Shown here piece by piece: positions 11,171-21,617 of a stretch of DNA of 64,000 nucleotides. Position numbers and translations under genes: made by a program. The stretch's first letter is position 1, and every line of letters starts with the position of its first letter. Source of the stretch: Endomychus coccineus. Its lineage: Eukaryota > Arthropoda > Insecta > Coleoptera > Endomychidae. The notes beneath the pieces were generated by a model. That model saw nothing but the letters and a program-made list of their open reading frames with translations. It ran no database searches and had not been told where the DNA came from. The stretch spans positions 77,867,978-77,931,977 of the forward strand of contig OY294068.1 in the NCBI GenBank assembly GCA_958510875.1, given 5' to 3'.

Positions 11171-14100
11171 AATAGAGGAAAATAATGCAGGCATATGAAA
11201 TTAGAAAAACAGAACCTCAACAGAAAAAACTAGACAAAACAGAATGTCGAGAACATCAGTATTCTTCAGCTTGATCGGAAGTTGTTATAAGTGCTTAACT
11301 GAACCTACTATCTCATGAGATATCACATATAAATAACTAACTATGATTTATTAATGACATGTAAGTCTGAAAGACTAAAAGCGCGTAGAAACTACGAATA
11401 ATTTTGTTTCCCGAAAATCTATTATTTTTGATAACTGTCCTATTGCAGTGAAAAGTGACGATACAACTATTGTATCCGGTTCGGTTCAATGCTATTATTA
11501 ATTCTAATGAGATATTTTATATGACATCATCAAATCAAACCTCAACATATCAACAAACAAGTAGTGCGGTTTTATAGACTAGAAATGGGCCTCAAAATCC
11601 TTGATGGACATGTTATCTGGAGGTTTTGGAACTCCAAGCACTGTTAAAATCTCAAATTCATAATTTTTACACGATTACACCTGACTCGTTTCTCACTGTT
11701 TCATTATAATTGTTTACTGAAGCGTAATAAATTACTTTACTTCACTTCACTTTACTTTACATCACTTCGTGTTACATAATGGTGATGAAAAATAAAATAC
11801 GGGAAAATTTAATGATATACCTACAAGTAATTAGTGACCATGTTAATTTTCAGGCTGCAATTTTGTAAAACTCTGATTAACGTTCCTTTCTACCGTATTC
11901 AATTATAATAATTGCAGAATGTTCATGTTTTGAGATTGTTGCCTATACTTCGAGTAAATATTATACATAGGTGCTATAACTACATCAATTTAAAAGAACA
12001 CCGCTTGTGCATCAAGCTCTCAGTGAGAAAAATAAGAAAACCTGCTCATTATGATTAATTGTCGGCTTTATGCGTATTTGATTGTTATTCTGTCTTCCCA
12101 TTTGAGAGAAAGAACTAGCAACTGGCTCCAGTTAGTCACAATAACAGAATGAATGATAAACAACCACATGATGCAACTAGTACGTAATTGTAGTTTATAA
12201 TAATAATATTGATAAGTATCACACATCTAGGTGAGAAAATGAAGTTCTTTGTGAATTGAATTGAAACAGGTTTTGATGAACAATTATTGTCTTTCTGAAT
12301 TCATTTCTACAAAAATGTTTTTTGTAGAACGAGTAAGTGAAACTTAATGGATATAAAATTTTTTGAATGTCATCCTTTTGTTCAAGCCCTCTATAGTAGA
12401 CTCCCTTCAATATTAAATTGTCATGCGAGAAATATTGTTGATTCGTAATGCAAACAGGAACAGGAAGCAGTAATTTATTCACAATGCTGCTAATTGGTTT
12501 GAAAATAATGAAAAAAATCCGCGGTGAAGACAATGAAGATTAATTTTAAATAAAAAAATCCAGACAAAACATATTCTCCAACATCACGAATCAGTCGTTC
12601 GTTAAACATAAATCTGTAATCTAAATCTGAAAAACGAGGATGATTTCAATAACCACTACGTGTGGCTGGCAGAAAACTTTTAAAAATGATCGCAGGAATA
12701 GGGTAGATTTATATTCTGGTCCGTATAATAGTGTCCACGGTGTCCAGCTATATTTTTTAGAACCACCAGTCAATGTCGCGGACAGATCGTGATTTGTATA
12801 AAAGCCACGCTACCCTTGCATTTGCTGATCGTCCAATTTTAGTTGAATCGTTCTGAATAAAACCAATTTATAATTTTCTCGGAGTAATCTATATCATTTA
12901 CTTATTTATTCATAAAACGGAGGGTTAGGATCGCAATGAAATTGAAGCTCCATGAAATAAAAATACACTGGCCCCCAAACTCCAATATTAGCTTTTGTCT
13001 TAGAAAACTAGCAACGATACTCAATTTATCAAAGTTCTTAGATTCTTTATAAATATCCACTAAAAATACTGTTAAAGTGCTGAAGAACTTTCAACTACCA
13101 AGTAGCCATCAACAGAGTAAACTAAATTAGAAATCAAAATACTATTCCGAATGAATAGGGTATATCATTGATTACCCTCAGCTGTAGATATGACTGAATT
13201 CAATGACTTGCTTTCCATTCATCCTAAATTACCTAGATCTTTGTCATTACTGTGTTTCAAGAGTGACAAACTTTCTCCACAAATGGTGTGATCTTAGTCC
13301 AGTCATGTGTAGCTCTAATTTATTTAATTCAGATAGTTCAATAGAATTGAGAAGTTTCACTTAGCATCCTTCAGTTATTGATAAATTCCAAATAACCAAA
13401 TTATTTTTATAAAATTGAGAACTTTCACTTATCATCCTTCAGTTATTGCTAAAATCCATAATTTGTTTTCAAAATTTGCAAAACATCCCGTTTCTAGTTG
13501 TAAGAACTAGATAAAAAACCCTCTAGACAACACCTTTGATAAAGTTTTCGACTTCGACAAATCGAGGAATTATAAAATCGTAATCGTAATGACAAATATT
13601 TAGGTAATTTAGAAGAGGTGGAAATGTACAAGCGAAGCAATTTGATGAATTCAGATTTATCCCCAGCTGAGGGTAATCCCTTATATACATATCAATTTCA
13701 AATAGTATTTGAACAGGCACATTTTTATTTTTAATTTTGTTTACTCTGATGATGTATAATGTTTCTTAATTATAGTGCGAACGATCCGAATATAGATTCT
13801 TCACACAAAATTGGTAAGTAATTTTTCTATTGAGATACGTCATTGTTTTGGATTTATACATCAAACGTTGATTATAATTAAGATTTGGATGGTTATTTCA
13901 TTCATGCTAAAATAGTCTAGATCGATTCAGAAATGCTCAAAACGGTTATAGATAGAAAAAACAGATATGACCAATCTCATCGTCATCTTGAATTTGTTCT
14001 ATGCCACCAAGTTAAACTTTTGACCCCGTCAGAAAAATAGGCAGAAGTGACAAACTACTTTTAGAATAATTTGGGCCATACTACGTAACTAGAAAAATTT

Positions 14101-14278
14101 CAGATGTGGATTCTGAAATTCAGAAAGGTCGATCAAATCTAAAAAAGAAATAATCCATGCTAGTAGAATCCTACTACATTACGACCCTTGGACACCGTCA
14201 CATGAAGAAACGGTTAATATCGAATTCCATCAGCCCCAGTGACCCCACATACCCACATTCAACGTTAACTTATATGTA
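11171..14278. other. No gene recognised; minor repeats
   Basis: No coding sequence is supported. The block around 12,660-12,940 has a TATAAAA at about 12,798 and an AATAAA at about 12,857, the layout of an LTR promoter/polyadenylation region, but no boundaries could be fixed. A 69-bp unit beginning AATTGAGAA is directly repeated near 13,344 and 13,413. GATTACCCTCAGCTG at 13,170-13,184 recurs inverted at about 13,664-13,678, with similarity continuing inward for about 40 bases, suggesting an old inverted-repeat element of about 0.5 kb. Confidence 0.4.
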
Positions 14279-14280
14279 TA

Positions 14281-15203
14281 CAGGGTGTCCCAGGTTTTAG
14301 TAGCAGAACTTCAACAGTGGATAGAAAATTTGATTTTGAGAAAAAAAGTTCTCATGAACATATATGCACAGACGCTTAGTTTTTGAGATGTTGAAATTGG
14401 AAAAAAAAATTCGTTTTTTGCAAATATCTCCGAAACCGTTAATCGTACAGGGAACAGCTTTTGCAAGCATTTTCCACTCATAGTAAGCTTTGTTCTGTGC
14501 TATAAAAAATTTTGGATTGGTGAAGATTTTGAAGGGGTAGTGGGTGTTTTTCCCCCTATCTTCTACGCCACCTGAAAAAGTTTGAGACAACCATTTGAAC
14601 TGCCAATGTTTTCTACACAAAAAAGGTACTCTTGGTCATAAGCTCTAAAGTTGACCGTTTTCGAGAAAAATTAATTTTTATGTTGAAAAACATGGTCAAT
14701 TTTTTGGTTTTGTTACTTGTTCTAATGTTTGAATAAATTTTGTTTAATTAGTAAGAATTGACCATGTTTTTCAACATAAAAGTTGATTTTTCTCGGAAAC
14801 GGTCAAATTTAGAGCTTATGATCAAGGGTACCTTTTTTGTCTAAGAAACATTGGCGGTTCAAATGGTTGTCTCAAAACCGTTCTTTTTTCAGTGGCGTAG
14901 AAGTTTGGGAGAAAAACACCCACTACCCCTTCAAAATCTTCACCAATCATGACTATAAAAAAATGTTTTTATAGCACTGAACAAAGTTTACTATGAGTAG
15001 AAAATGCTCGCAAAAGCTGTTTCCTGTACGATAGACGGTTTCGGAGATGTTTGCAAAAAATTAATTTTTTTTTCCAATTTCAACACCCTATATCTCAAAA
15101 ACTAAGCGTCTGTGCATATATGTTAATAGGAACTTTTTTTCTCAAAATCAAATTTTCTATCGCCGACTGTTGAAGTTCTGCTACTAAAACCTGGGACACC
15201 CTG
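14281..15203. mobile_element. Foldback element with CAGGGTGTCCC termini
   Basis: The left half (14,281 to about 14,720) and right half (about 14,755-15,203) are near-complete inverted copies, leaving a centre of only a few dozen bases. Both ends read CAGGGTGTCCCAGGTTTTAG inward and are bordered by TATA on both sides, consistent with a TA target duplication. Frames such as 14,297-14,620 (-) and 15,095-15,295 (-) are readings of the arms and are not treated as genes. From memory, similar CAGGGTGTCCC-ended elements are common in insects. It encodes no transposase. Confidence 0.8.
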
Positions 15204-15537
15204 TATATTTTCAGTAAATTCACTACTTTAAATAGTATAATTAAAAAATTAAGAGTAAATGTACATATTGAATGATAATTAGTATGTATAAGCATAATAA
15301 TATTTACTTTACCTATTATAACAAAGTTTCATGGTATCTATGAAGGTAAATTATATTGTATGTGCAACTCACATTTCAACTAACTACCAAAGTGTATCAT
15401 CATAGCAGTTGATTTCACATTATTTTCGATCCTTATGGTATAATATTCTCACTATAATAAAATTGACACTACAGAAAGGAACTTTATTCAATTGTATTTG
15501 AAAGTAGGAATGATTGAAATGGATTAAAAAATCTGAA

Positions 15538-15689
15538 ATATTATTGTCCCAGGTACCCCATTATAATTCTACTACTTATCACAGAAGTGCATACTGAAAC
15601 CATCGAAGTATCGGCAGGGACGTTTTGGAAAAACCTCTCACAAACAATTAGTTATGAAGCACGATCCCATCAACTTACGAAACCCAATT
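15538..15689 (+). pseudogene. Possible N-terminal piece of the envelope-like relic
   Basis: An open stretch begins with a short hydrophobic run that resembles a signal peptide and stays open up to the insertion point of the 15,689-17,312 element. By position it may be the upstream part of the coding relic that resumes after 17,312. It has no Met in a convincing place. The linkage is inferred. The stretch 15,207-15,537 before it contains nothing recognised. Confidence 0.25.
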
Positions 15690-15849
15690 AGGCGAGTCAA
15701 ATAGGTATTAAAACAGGCCGACTTACGAAAATCGAAAGATATAGACCGATTTTGATGAAACAAAGTGCATTCGATTCGGGATGACGTCTAGAAAAAAGCT
15801 TACCGGTTAGTTTTTTGTGCAAATTTGTTATTTTTTTTTTAAACGAAAA

Positions 15850-16310
15850 GTTGACCAATTTTCTGGATAATTATTGGGAAAATTTAGTCGGGGGTTTTCG
15901 GGGTCGCTGATTACGATTCTGAACTCAGATTGGCCAAAATCGAACTCCCCAGCTGGTAATTGGCCACTGTAATTGGACAAAGTGACCATTTTTTTAAATT
16001 TCATCAAAAATAGCCAGGAAAAGTCACTCGGGGGTTTTTGGGGTCGCTGATTACGATTCTGAACCAAGATTGGCCAAAATCAATCTTTCCAGCTGGTAAC
16101 TGGCCAGTTTAATTGGACAAAATTGATCATTTTTTCTTAATTTCATCGCAAATAGACAGGAAAAATTACTCGGGGGTTTTCGGAGTCGCTGAGTACTTTT
16201 CTGAAGTCAAATTGTCCAAAATCGAACTCCTCAGCTGGTAATTGGCAGGTTTAATTGGACAAAATTGACCAATTTCCAAAATTTCATCAAAACTTACCAG
16301 AAATCCTCAG
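15850..16310 (+). repeat. Three ~140-bp subterminal tandem repeats
   Basis: Each unit has CGGGGGTTTT followed by GGGTCGCTGATTACGATTCT, then TTGGCCAAAATCGAACTCC, AGCTGGTAATTGGCC and TTAATTGGACAAA. Hallmarks are spaced 140 and 142 bases apart. Two inverted units lie at about 16,895-17,160. Arrays like this near transposon ends are commonly transposase-binding regions; that role is inferred here. Confidence 0.75.
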
Positions 16311-16513
16311 TTAGGGGTTGTGGAGGTTGTTGTTTCATGTTAAATGTTCAAAAATTCGTTAAAATGGGGTCGTTACTAATTTAAATCATAAACAAAATCG
16401 AATTCTAATTTTTAAATTTTTCAGTTTGAAATAAATTCCCGCTCATCTAAAATTTTTTTCTATCTTCTCTACTCAGTCTTTTTATATTCCACACAGCATC
16501 TTTTACATATACT

Positions 16514-16747
16514 ATGGACATATACGTCCATTTAATATTAGAGCTTTTAAATACAGTATCATGCTCATGCAAAAAGAAATGCGCGTCAAGCAGATGTGGA
16601 TGTCGCAAAAAAAAATATGAACTGTACTGTTGCATGTGCAAATTGTATGGGAATTGTAGTAACAATTTCAGTCTGATCAATCCAATTTCACCTGGAGATG
16701 ACGACGAAGACGATGACGATGAAGAAGTAGATAATACCAATGATTAA
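16514..16747 (+). pseudogene. Cys-rich C-terminal remnant of transposon protein
   Basis: A 77-codon open frame has a cysteine cluster, CSCKKKCASSRCGCRKKK then CCMCKLYGNC, followed by a run of Asp/Glu (GDDDEDDDDEEVD). The pattern parallels the decayed C-terminus at 33,045-33,150 (-) in the 31,575-35,433 element, which has ACGCKVSCSGKCSCKK and then an acidic region. In such proteins the cysteines presumably bind zinc. The rest of the protein is missing, so this is a truncated remnant. The Ser-rich frame on the opposite strand (16,447-16,740) is only the complement of the acidic run. Confidence 0.6.
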
Positions 16748-17312
16748 GGAGGCATTGAAAATATTCAAACACGCAATGACAATTATTATGATTATGATAG
16801 TGACGATGAAGATTGATTTTACTTGTACTTACTGAAATATGCATTTTGTAAATAATATTCAATTGATTAAAAATATTGTAAATATGTATGTGCTGCCAAT
16901 TACTAGCTGGAAAGATCGATTTTGGCCAATCAAACCCCATATCCGTAATCAGCGACCCCAAAAACCCCTGAGTGATTTTTCATGGCTATTTTTGATGAAA
17001 TTTGAAAAAATGGTCACTTTGTCCAATTAAAGTTCCAATTAAAGTGGCCAATTACTAGCTGGGGAGTTCGATTTTGGCCAATCTGAGTTCAGAATCGTAA
17101 TCAGCGACGCCGAAAACCCCCGACTAAATTTTCCCAATAATTAGCCAGAAAATTGGTCAATTTTTCGTTTAAAAAAATAATAACAAATTTGCACAAAAAA
17201 CTAACCGATAAGCTTTTTTCTAGAAGTCATTCCGAATCGAATGCACTTCGTTTGATCAAAATCGGTCCATATCTTTCGATTCTCGTAATGAAATACCTAT
17301 TTGACTCGACTA

Positions 17313-18330
17313 AATGGTTCGAAGAAGAAATCACCCTTCCTAAACCAACAAATACAACTTGCCAGCAATTAATCAGAATTTATGTGCATTTTCACTAAAA
17401 ATGGATGATTTAGCAAAAACTTCCGAAGTTGAATTTATAATGCTCGAAAGTAGTTGGAGTACCGAAATTTTTAAGAACTGTACTCCAACCTTCGACATGC
17501 GTACCAAAACAAATAAGAAACGTTATCTACATTTCTTAGGTGAAGGTTTATCATGGTGTTGAGGTGTGGCAACTCAACATTAACTATAATCTCTAGCTAC
17601 AGATGAAAACAGATTAAGGGCAAATTCATTCAAACTGAATGAAGAATTATCAAGATCAATGAAACAGATCACTGAAAACTCGAAAAGTTCAAGGCTTATG
17701 AGGAGGATATTGCAAAAAAAAATAAACAAACTGAAGCTCATATTCAGATTTTAGAAAATTTCGTAGATAATCAAAGAATAATTTATAACACCATAGCAGA
17801 AGAACAAGATCAGCTACTATTTTCAAATTTATCTCACGAATTTTTAAATGTCAAAAACATTATTCAGCTCACTAGAGCAATTAAACATAAGAGCATAATT
17901 AATTCATGTAAACAACATCAAATACCTGTGATCATGTTAGAGTCTTTACAACACGATTTATTATTGTTAGAAGAAGAACTGAAATTGTCCGCTTAAGGAC
18001 TGGCCATCCCTAAAACAGACATTTCTAGGTACTATCAAATACCAATTTGCGATGTACATCCTACAATACAGTCTTAATCCATTTGAAACTTCAAATTTCA
18101 TAAGAAAATGTAGCATGGCAACTTTTTGAGTTAATTACCTCTCCTTTTGCTTGGTTCAAACAAACATATACAATTCAACATGATACATTATATTTAGCAG
18201 CCCGCTCAAACACTTTTAACGAATACACAATTTGACAAATTTCAGGAACAGGATTACATTACTGTGAACCTTTTCATGTCAAGTTGTGCTACTTGCGAAG
18301 ATTTTTTGGCGATTCACTACAGTGCAGTTG
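17313..18330 (+). pseudogene. Decayed envelope-glycoprotein-like coding relic
   Basis: Plus-strand open pieces in shifting frames (about 17,359-17,562, then about 17,690-17,995, then to about 18,330) suggest one long broken protein. It shows a basic stretch followed by a small Gly-containing hydrophobic segment, then a long Lys/Glu/Gln-rich, probably helical region, then segments rich in aromatic residues and cysteine. This order recalls fusion-type envelope proteins of insect LTR elements or related viruses. The match is by general architecture and impression only. Multiple stops and frameshifts break it, and the transposon at 15,689-17,312 lies at its upstream side. It is not functional, and the identity is tentative. 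Confidence 0.35.
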
Positions 18331-18807
18331 AGACGATATATTTCCTGCGATGTGTTCTACCCTCCGAGCTTCGGTGAATATGACAAACTGTCAGTTTTAA
18401 ATAAATTTACCTTTTCGTTGCACATTTCTTCGGCTACTGCAATTACGCATTCTTTGATAATTTTTCCATCGGTTAATGGTTTTCCACGTTTCGCAATTTC
18501 AAGTGCCACACGAAAGCTGGCACGAGTTGCAGCCTCTTGTTCAGTATTGCGTTTCGTAAATAAAGATTGCTGAAAATTCAATCCGCTATTCAAATGTTTC
18601 TGTCCGCAAACTCCCCGTATATTTTAAGTAATTTTGAGAATGTTTCGTTTCATAACGACGTTTAATGTTATATTCTTTGAGAATGGCTATGGTTTCATTG
18701 CAAATCAAACATAGTGCCTTCTTACTGGACTCAATTACGAAATATTGAAAGTTCCATTCATATTTGAATATTCTGCATTCACTGTCTACTTTTCGCTTCT
18801 TTTCCAT
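18240..18807 (-). pseudogene. hAT-type transposase N-terminal relic (BED finger)
   Basis: From a Met at 18,807 the minus strand encodes MEKKRKVDSE, then a BED-like finger with CLICNETIAILKEY and YETKH. The His expected just before the Tyr of YETKH is an Arg, so one ligand seems lost. After a stop at 18,586 a shifted frame (18,357-18,593) continues with FQQSLFTKRNTEQEAATRAS and AKRGKPLTDGKIIKEC. That is typical of the GTF2IRD2/ZBED-like branch of hAT-derived proteins. A further short block with ISSQL follows near 18,330. No catalytic core remains in the window and no terminal repeats were found. Confidence 0.75.
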
Positions 18808-20112
18808 ACTAGTAAATTACATACAAAAATAACAGGTCAAATCAAAATACAAAGATATCTTTTAAACACGCACAAACACGTTTTAAGGAGTTACGCACTA
18901 CTTCATTTCACAACAGACACTTTCGCTTCCTTCGCCTTCCCTATGCGGACTGACTCGCGGTCGCGCCGCCAGCCTTTTCATATTTACATATATACATACT
19001 TTTATTTACTTTCATTCATTAATGTTTTTTTCTGAAAACGTCGCAGAGAAAGTCTTATGTTTACACTGGAGGAAACTGTATCGTTCTCTCCTTTGGATTT
19101 AAATCAAACAATCCAAAAAAACTCATAATTCTGAATCTGAGCATATTTTATTGATTATATTGTGATATGTATATGTATATATTCCAAGAAGTACATCAAC
19201 TTTCGCATATATTCTTGTTCTCCATACAGGATTCTCGCACACTGTGGAGAATTATCGAAGATACTTATGCTCTGAAGTTACCGATACTTTTCAAATATTC
19301 CATGTTATGATTGTTCAAAGTGTGCAAGTTCAAACACTTTAGATACGGGTTTTTTGAATTTGAAAATTTTGATTATATAAACATTTCAATCGATTTTCTT
19401 ATGACGATTCCATAGATGACTTTCTTCAACTCCTTTGATCGATCTTCATTCTTTCCAATGTCTATTGTTAGATCTGGAATAAGGAAGAGGAGGGATAGAG
19501 GAGTGAATAATGTCACTTTTTAATAAAAGTCAACACGAGCTCTATCCAATTCAATTACAATCTCAATAAATCCTGTTTAAATTGCGAATTGAATGAATAC
19601 ACAATAACTTCAAACTTGATATGTATGCAGAAGAGAGATTTAATTGAATTTCATGCTGCCAATTTCGGCATTGTCAGCGAACGTATATCTATGCAAAGTC
19701 ACAATTCCATTGTATCAGGCACAATACCCGATATCTCGTTGTAACTGGTAAACTTTAGATTAATTCACTGACACATGAACTCACCTTACCAACGAAGTAA
19801 AAACACCTAGACGCCGCCATGTCAGTAAGTCCAAAGTAATACATACGGGAGCATTTATAGTAACGTCTTTACCCATTAGGAAATCTTAATCCAACACTGA
19901 AACTACAATTTTGACAAATCTAGAATATTTGACATCCTACTGAGAATTTTAGACTGTATTATTGATATTGATTCTAAGCAGAATTAGTCTTTAATGTAAT
20001 TCTGGTAGAAAAAAATTAAGTAGGAGTAAAATAGTAAAGCAAACAAGAGTGGAAGATATCCACATTTCTAACTCAAAAATGTATAGACATAATTTGTAAA
20101 TGTAAATATATT
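18808..20112. other. No gene recognised
   Basis: AT-rich sequence. The 96-aa open frame at 18,745-19,035 (+) overlaps the antisense of the hAT relic and has no family features. Nothing else is supported. Confidence 0.4.
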
Positions 20113-20391
20113 TTTGTCCACGACTATTGTATAAAATATGTATAATGCATGTGTTTCCTCAAGCAAAATGATATCCATCAATCACTAGTGAATAATGAAA
20201 TCATTATTCACTACCATCAATATGACAAACATGATAGACGTTTTTCTAGAGAAATACGATACAAATAGAGCGCGCTATGAAACGTCAAGTCCGATCGAAT
20301 TTAATTTGAAACGTCAACAATTTGTTGGTTCGACTTGTTTCAACAGCAAAGTTTATTAGTATCAAAGTAATATTTATGGGTCGTGGACAAA
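20113..20391. repeat. Small inverted-repeat element (~280 bp)
   Basis: TTTGTCCACGAC at 20,113-20,124 is matched by GTCGTGGACAAA at 20,380-20,391. Inside is a perfect 13-bp hairpin, TAGTGAATAATGA/TCATTATTCACTA, at 20,186-20,213 with a 2-base loop. No coding capacity. A MITE is the likely explanation; the target duplication was not resolved. Confidence 0.5.
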
Positions 20392-20584
20392 GTATAGTAT
20401 TCTACTTGCATATTATGACTATTATTCACTTGGATGATTTACGACACTCGCCTGCGGCTCGTGCCGTAAACTTCACTTCATTTATTTTTATAAAATAAGT
20501 ATTTAAATATTTTCTAAGTCAGTTCAGACTTTTTTTGATGCGTTGTTTTGCTTCACATCATGGCCGATTTTACCCCACAGGATA

Positions 20585-20756
20585 GGGGGAATACCGCGCA
20601 TTTATACTAGTTCAAATGTGTAAATATTTTTTAGGAAAAAAACTATTTGTTGAAAACTAAATTGGGGATTGTAGACTAAACTTCAATAGAATAATTGAAT
20701 GTATTATGCAAATTTTAACTTCCTACTCAATTTCCCTTATTACGCGGTATTCCCCC
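20585..20756. repeat. Small inverted-repeat element (~170 bp)
   Basis: GGGGGAATACCGCG at 20,585-20,598 is perfectly matched by CGCGGTATTCCCCC at 20,743-20,756, with AT-rich sequence between. Non-coding, MITE-like. Confidence 0.5.
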
Positions 20757-21005
20757 AACAATCCTTACAGCAATAAACCCCGTTTCATTTCTTGTTCATA
20801 GTAATTACTAACATTTGCACCGACAGGAGCAATAAATATTTGTGACACTAAACACTGTTATTACGTCCCTCATACTATACGTACAGTATAGTGTGATTTT
20901 GATCAGCGCAAAAAAATTTCAGTTTTTCGCTGATATATCCGCTTTAAGCATTTCTAAATAGATGTAGACTATTTTTGAGAGGATATCTGTGTGTGCGTTT
21001 GGATG

Positions 21006-21617
21006 TACCGGGATATCAAAAATTATCTTGGTCAAGGGTGGTTGTGGAATCTGAAACGTGTGTCTTACTTTACGTTTGAAATAATTATGTCACTTTCACA
21101 CTGACAACATCAATAACCTGTACATTTTCATACCTATTTATTTCAGTTGTAAAACAATAATGAACCACAAATTATGAAATAACGGTTTTAGTAACAAGAA
21201 AAACTAAATTACAGTAATTGTTGGAAATGTCCCCTGTTTTGTTCGATGCACATTAACTAGCGCACACGTTCAAAAATAGGCTTCAATCATGAAAATTTTG
21301 TGCTGTGTGGTAAGAGGCATGATTCAAAAACTGGATTAGAAACTTCAGCACAACGACTTTACAGATTCTGACACAACAAAACATATTCAAAAATTTAAAG
21401 TATAACACACGTTTTACATTCCACAACCACCCTTGACCAAGATAATTTTTGATTTGTAGTTCATTATTGTGTTACAACTGAAATAAATAAGTATGAAATT
21501 TGTAGGTTATTGATGATGTCAGTGTGACAGTGTCATAATTATTTCAAACGTAAAGTAAGACAAACGTTTTAGATTCCACAACCACCCTTGACCAAGATAA
21601 TTTTTGATATCCCGGTA
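21006..21617. repeat. Inverted-repeat element with TACCGGGATATC ends
   Basis: The left end TACCGGGATATCAAAAATTA is matched inverted by the right end, and similarity runs inward through CTTGGTCAAGGGTGGTTGTG and AAACGTAAAGTAAGAC for about 90 bases. A third copy of the CCACAACCACCCTTGACCAA block lies internally at about 21,420. The ends begin and finish with TA, possibly the target duplication. No ORF of note. Confidence 0.7.

Larger units (their letters stand above)
15689..17312. mobile_element. Inverted-repeat DNA transposon, TAG[G/T]C termini, AAT target duplication
   Basis: Termini read TAGGCGAGTCAAATAGGTAT (left) and TAGTCGAGTCAAATAGGTAT (right, reverse complement). AAT flanks both ends (15,686-15,688 and 17,313-17,315). 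Inside each end are repeats of about 140-150 bases carrying GGGTCGCTGATTACGA and CGGGGGTTTT: three head-to-tail on the left (hallmarks near 15,888, 16,028 and 16,170) and two inverted on the right. The single coding remnant is a Cys-rich, acid-tailed ORF at 16,514-16,747 (+). It resembles the C-terminus encoded by the 31,575-35,433 element, so this copy is probably an internally deleted relative. Confidence 0.8.

Noticed and set aside
12660..12940. Possible solo LTR
   Set aside because: TATAAAA and AATAAA are suitably spaced, but no TG...CA ends or target duplication could be identified.
16447..16740. 97-aa minus-strand frame with a poly-Ser run
   Set aside because: It is the complement of the Asp/Glu codon run in the plus-strand Cys-rich ORF.
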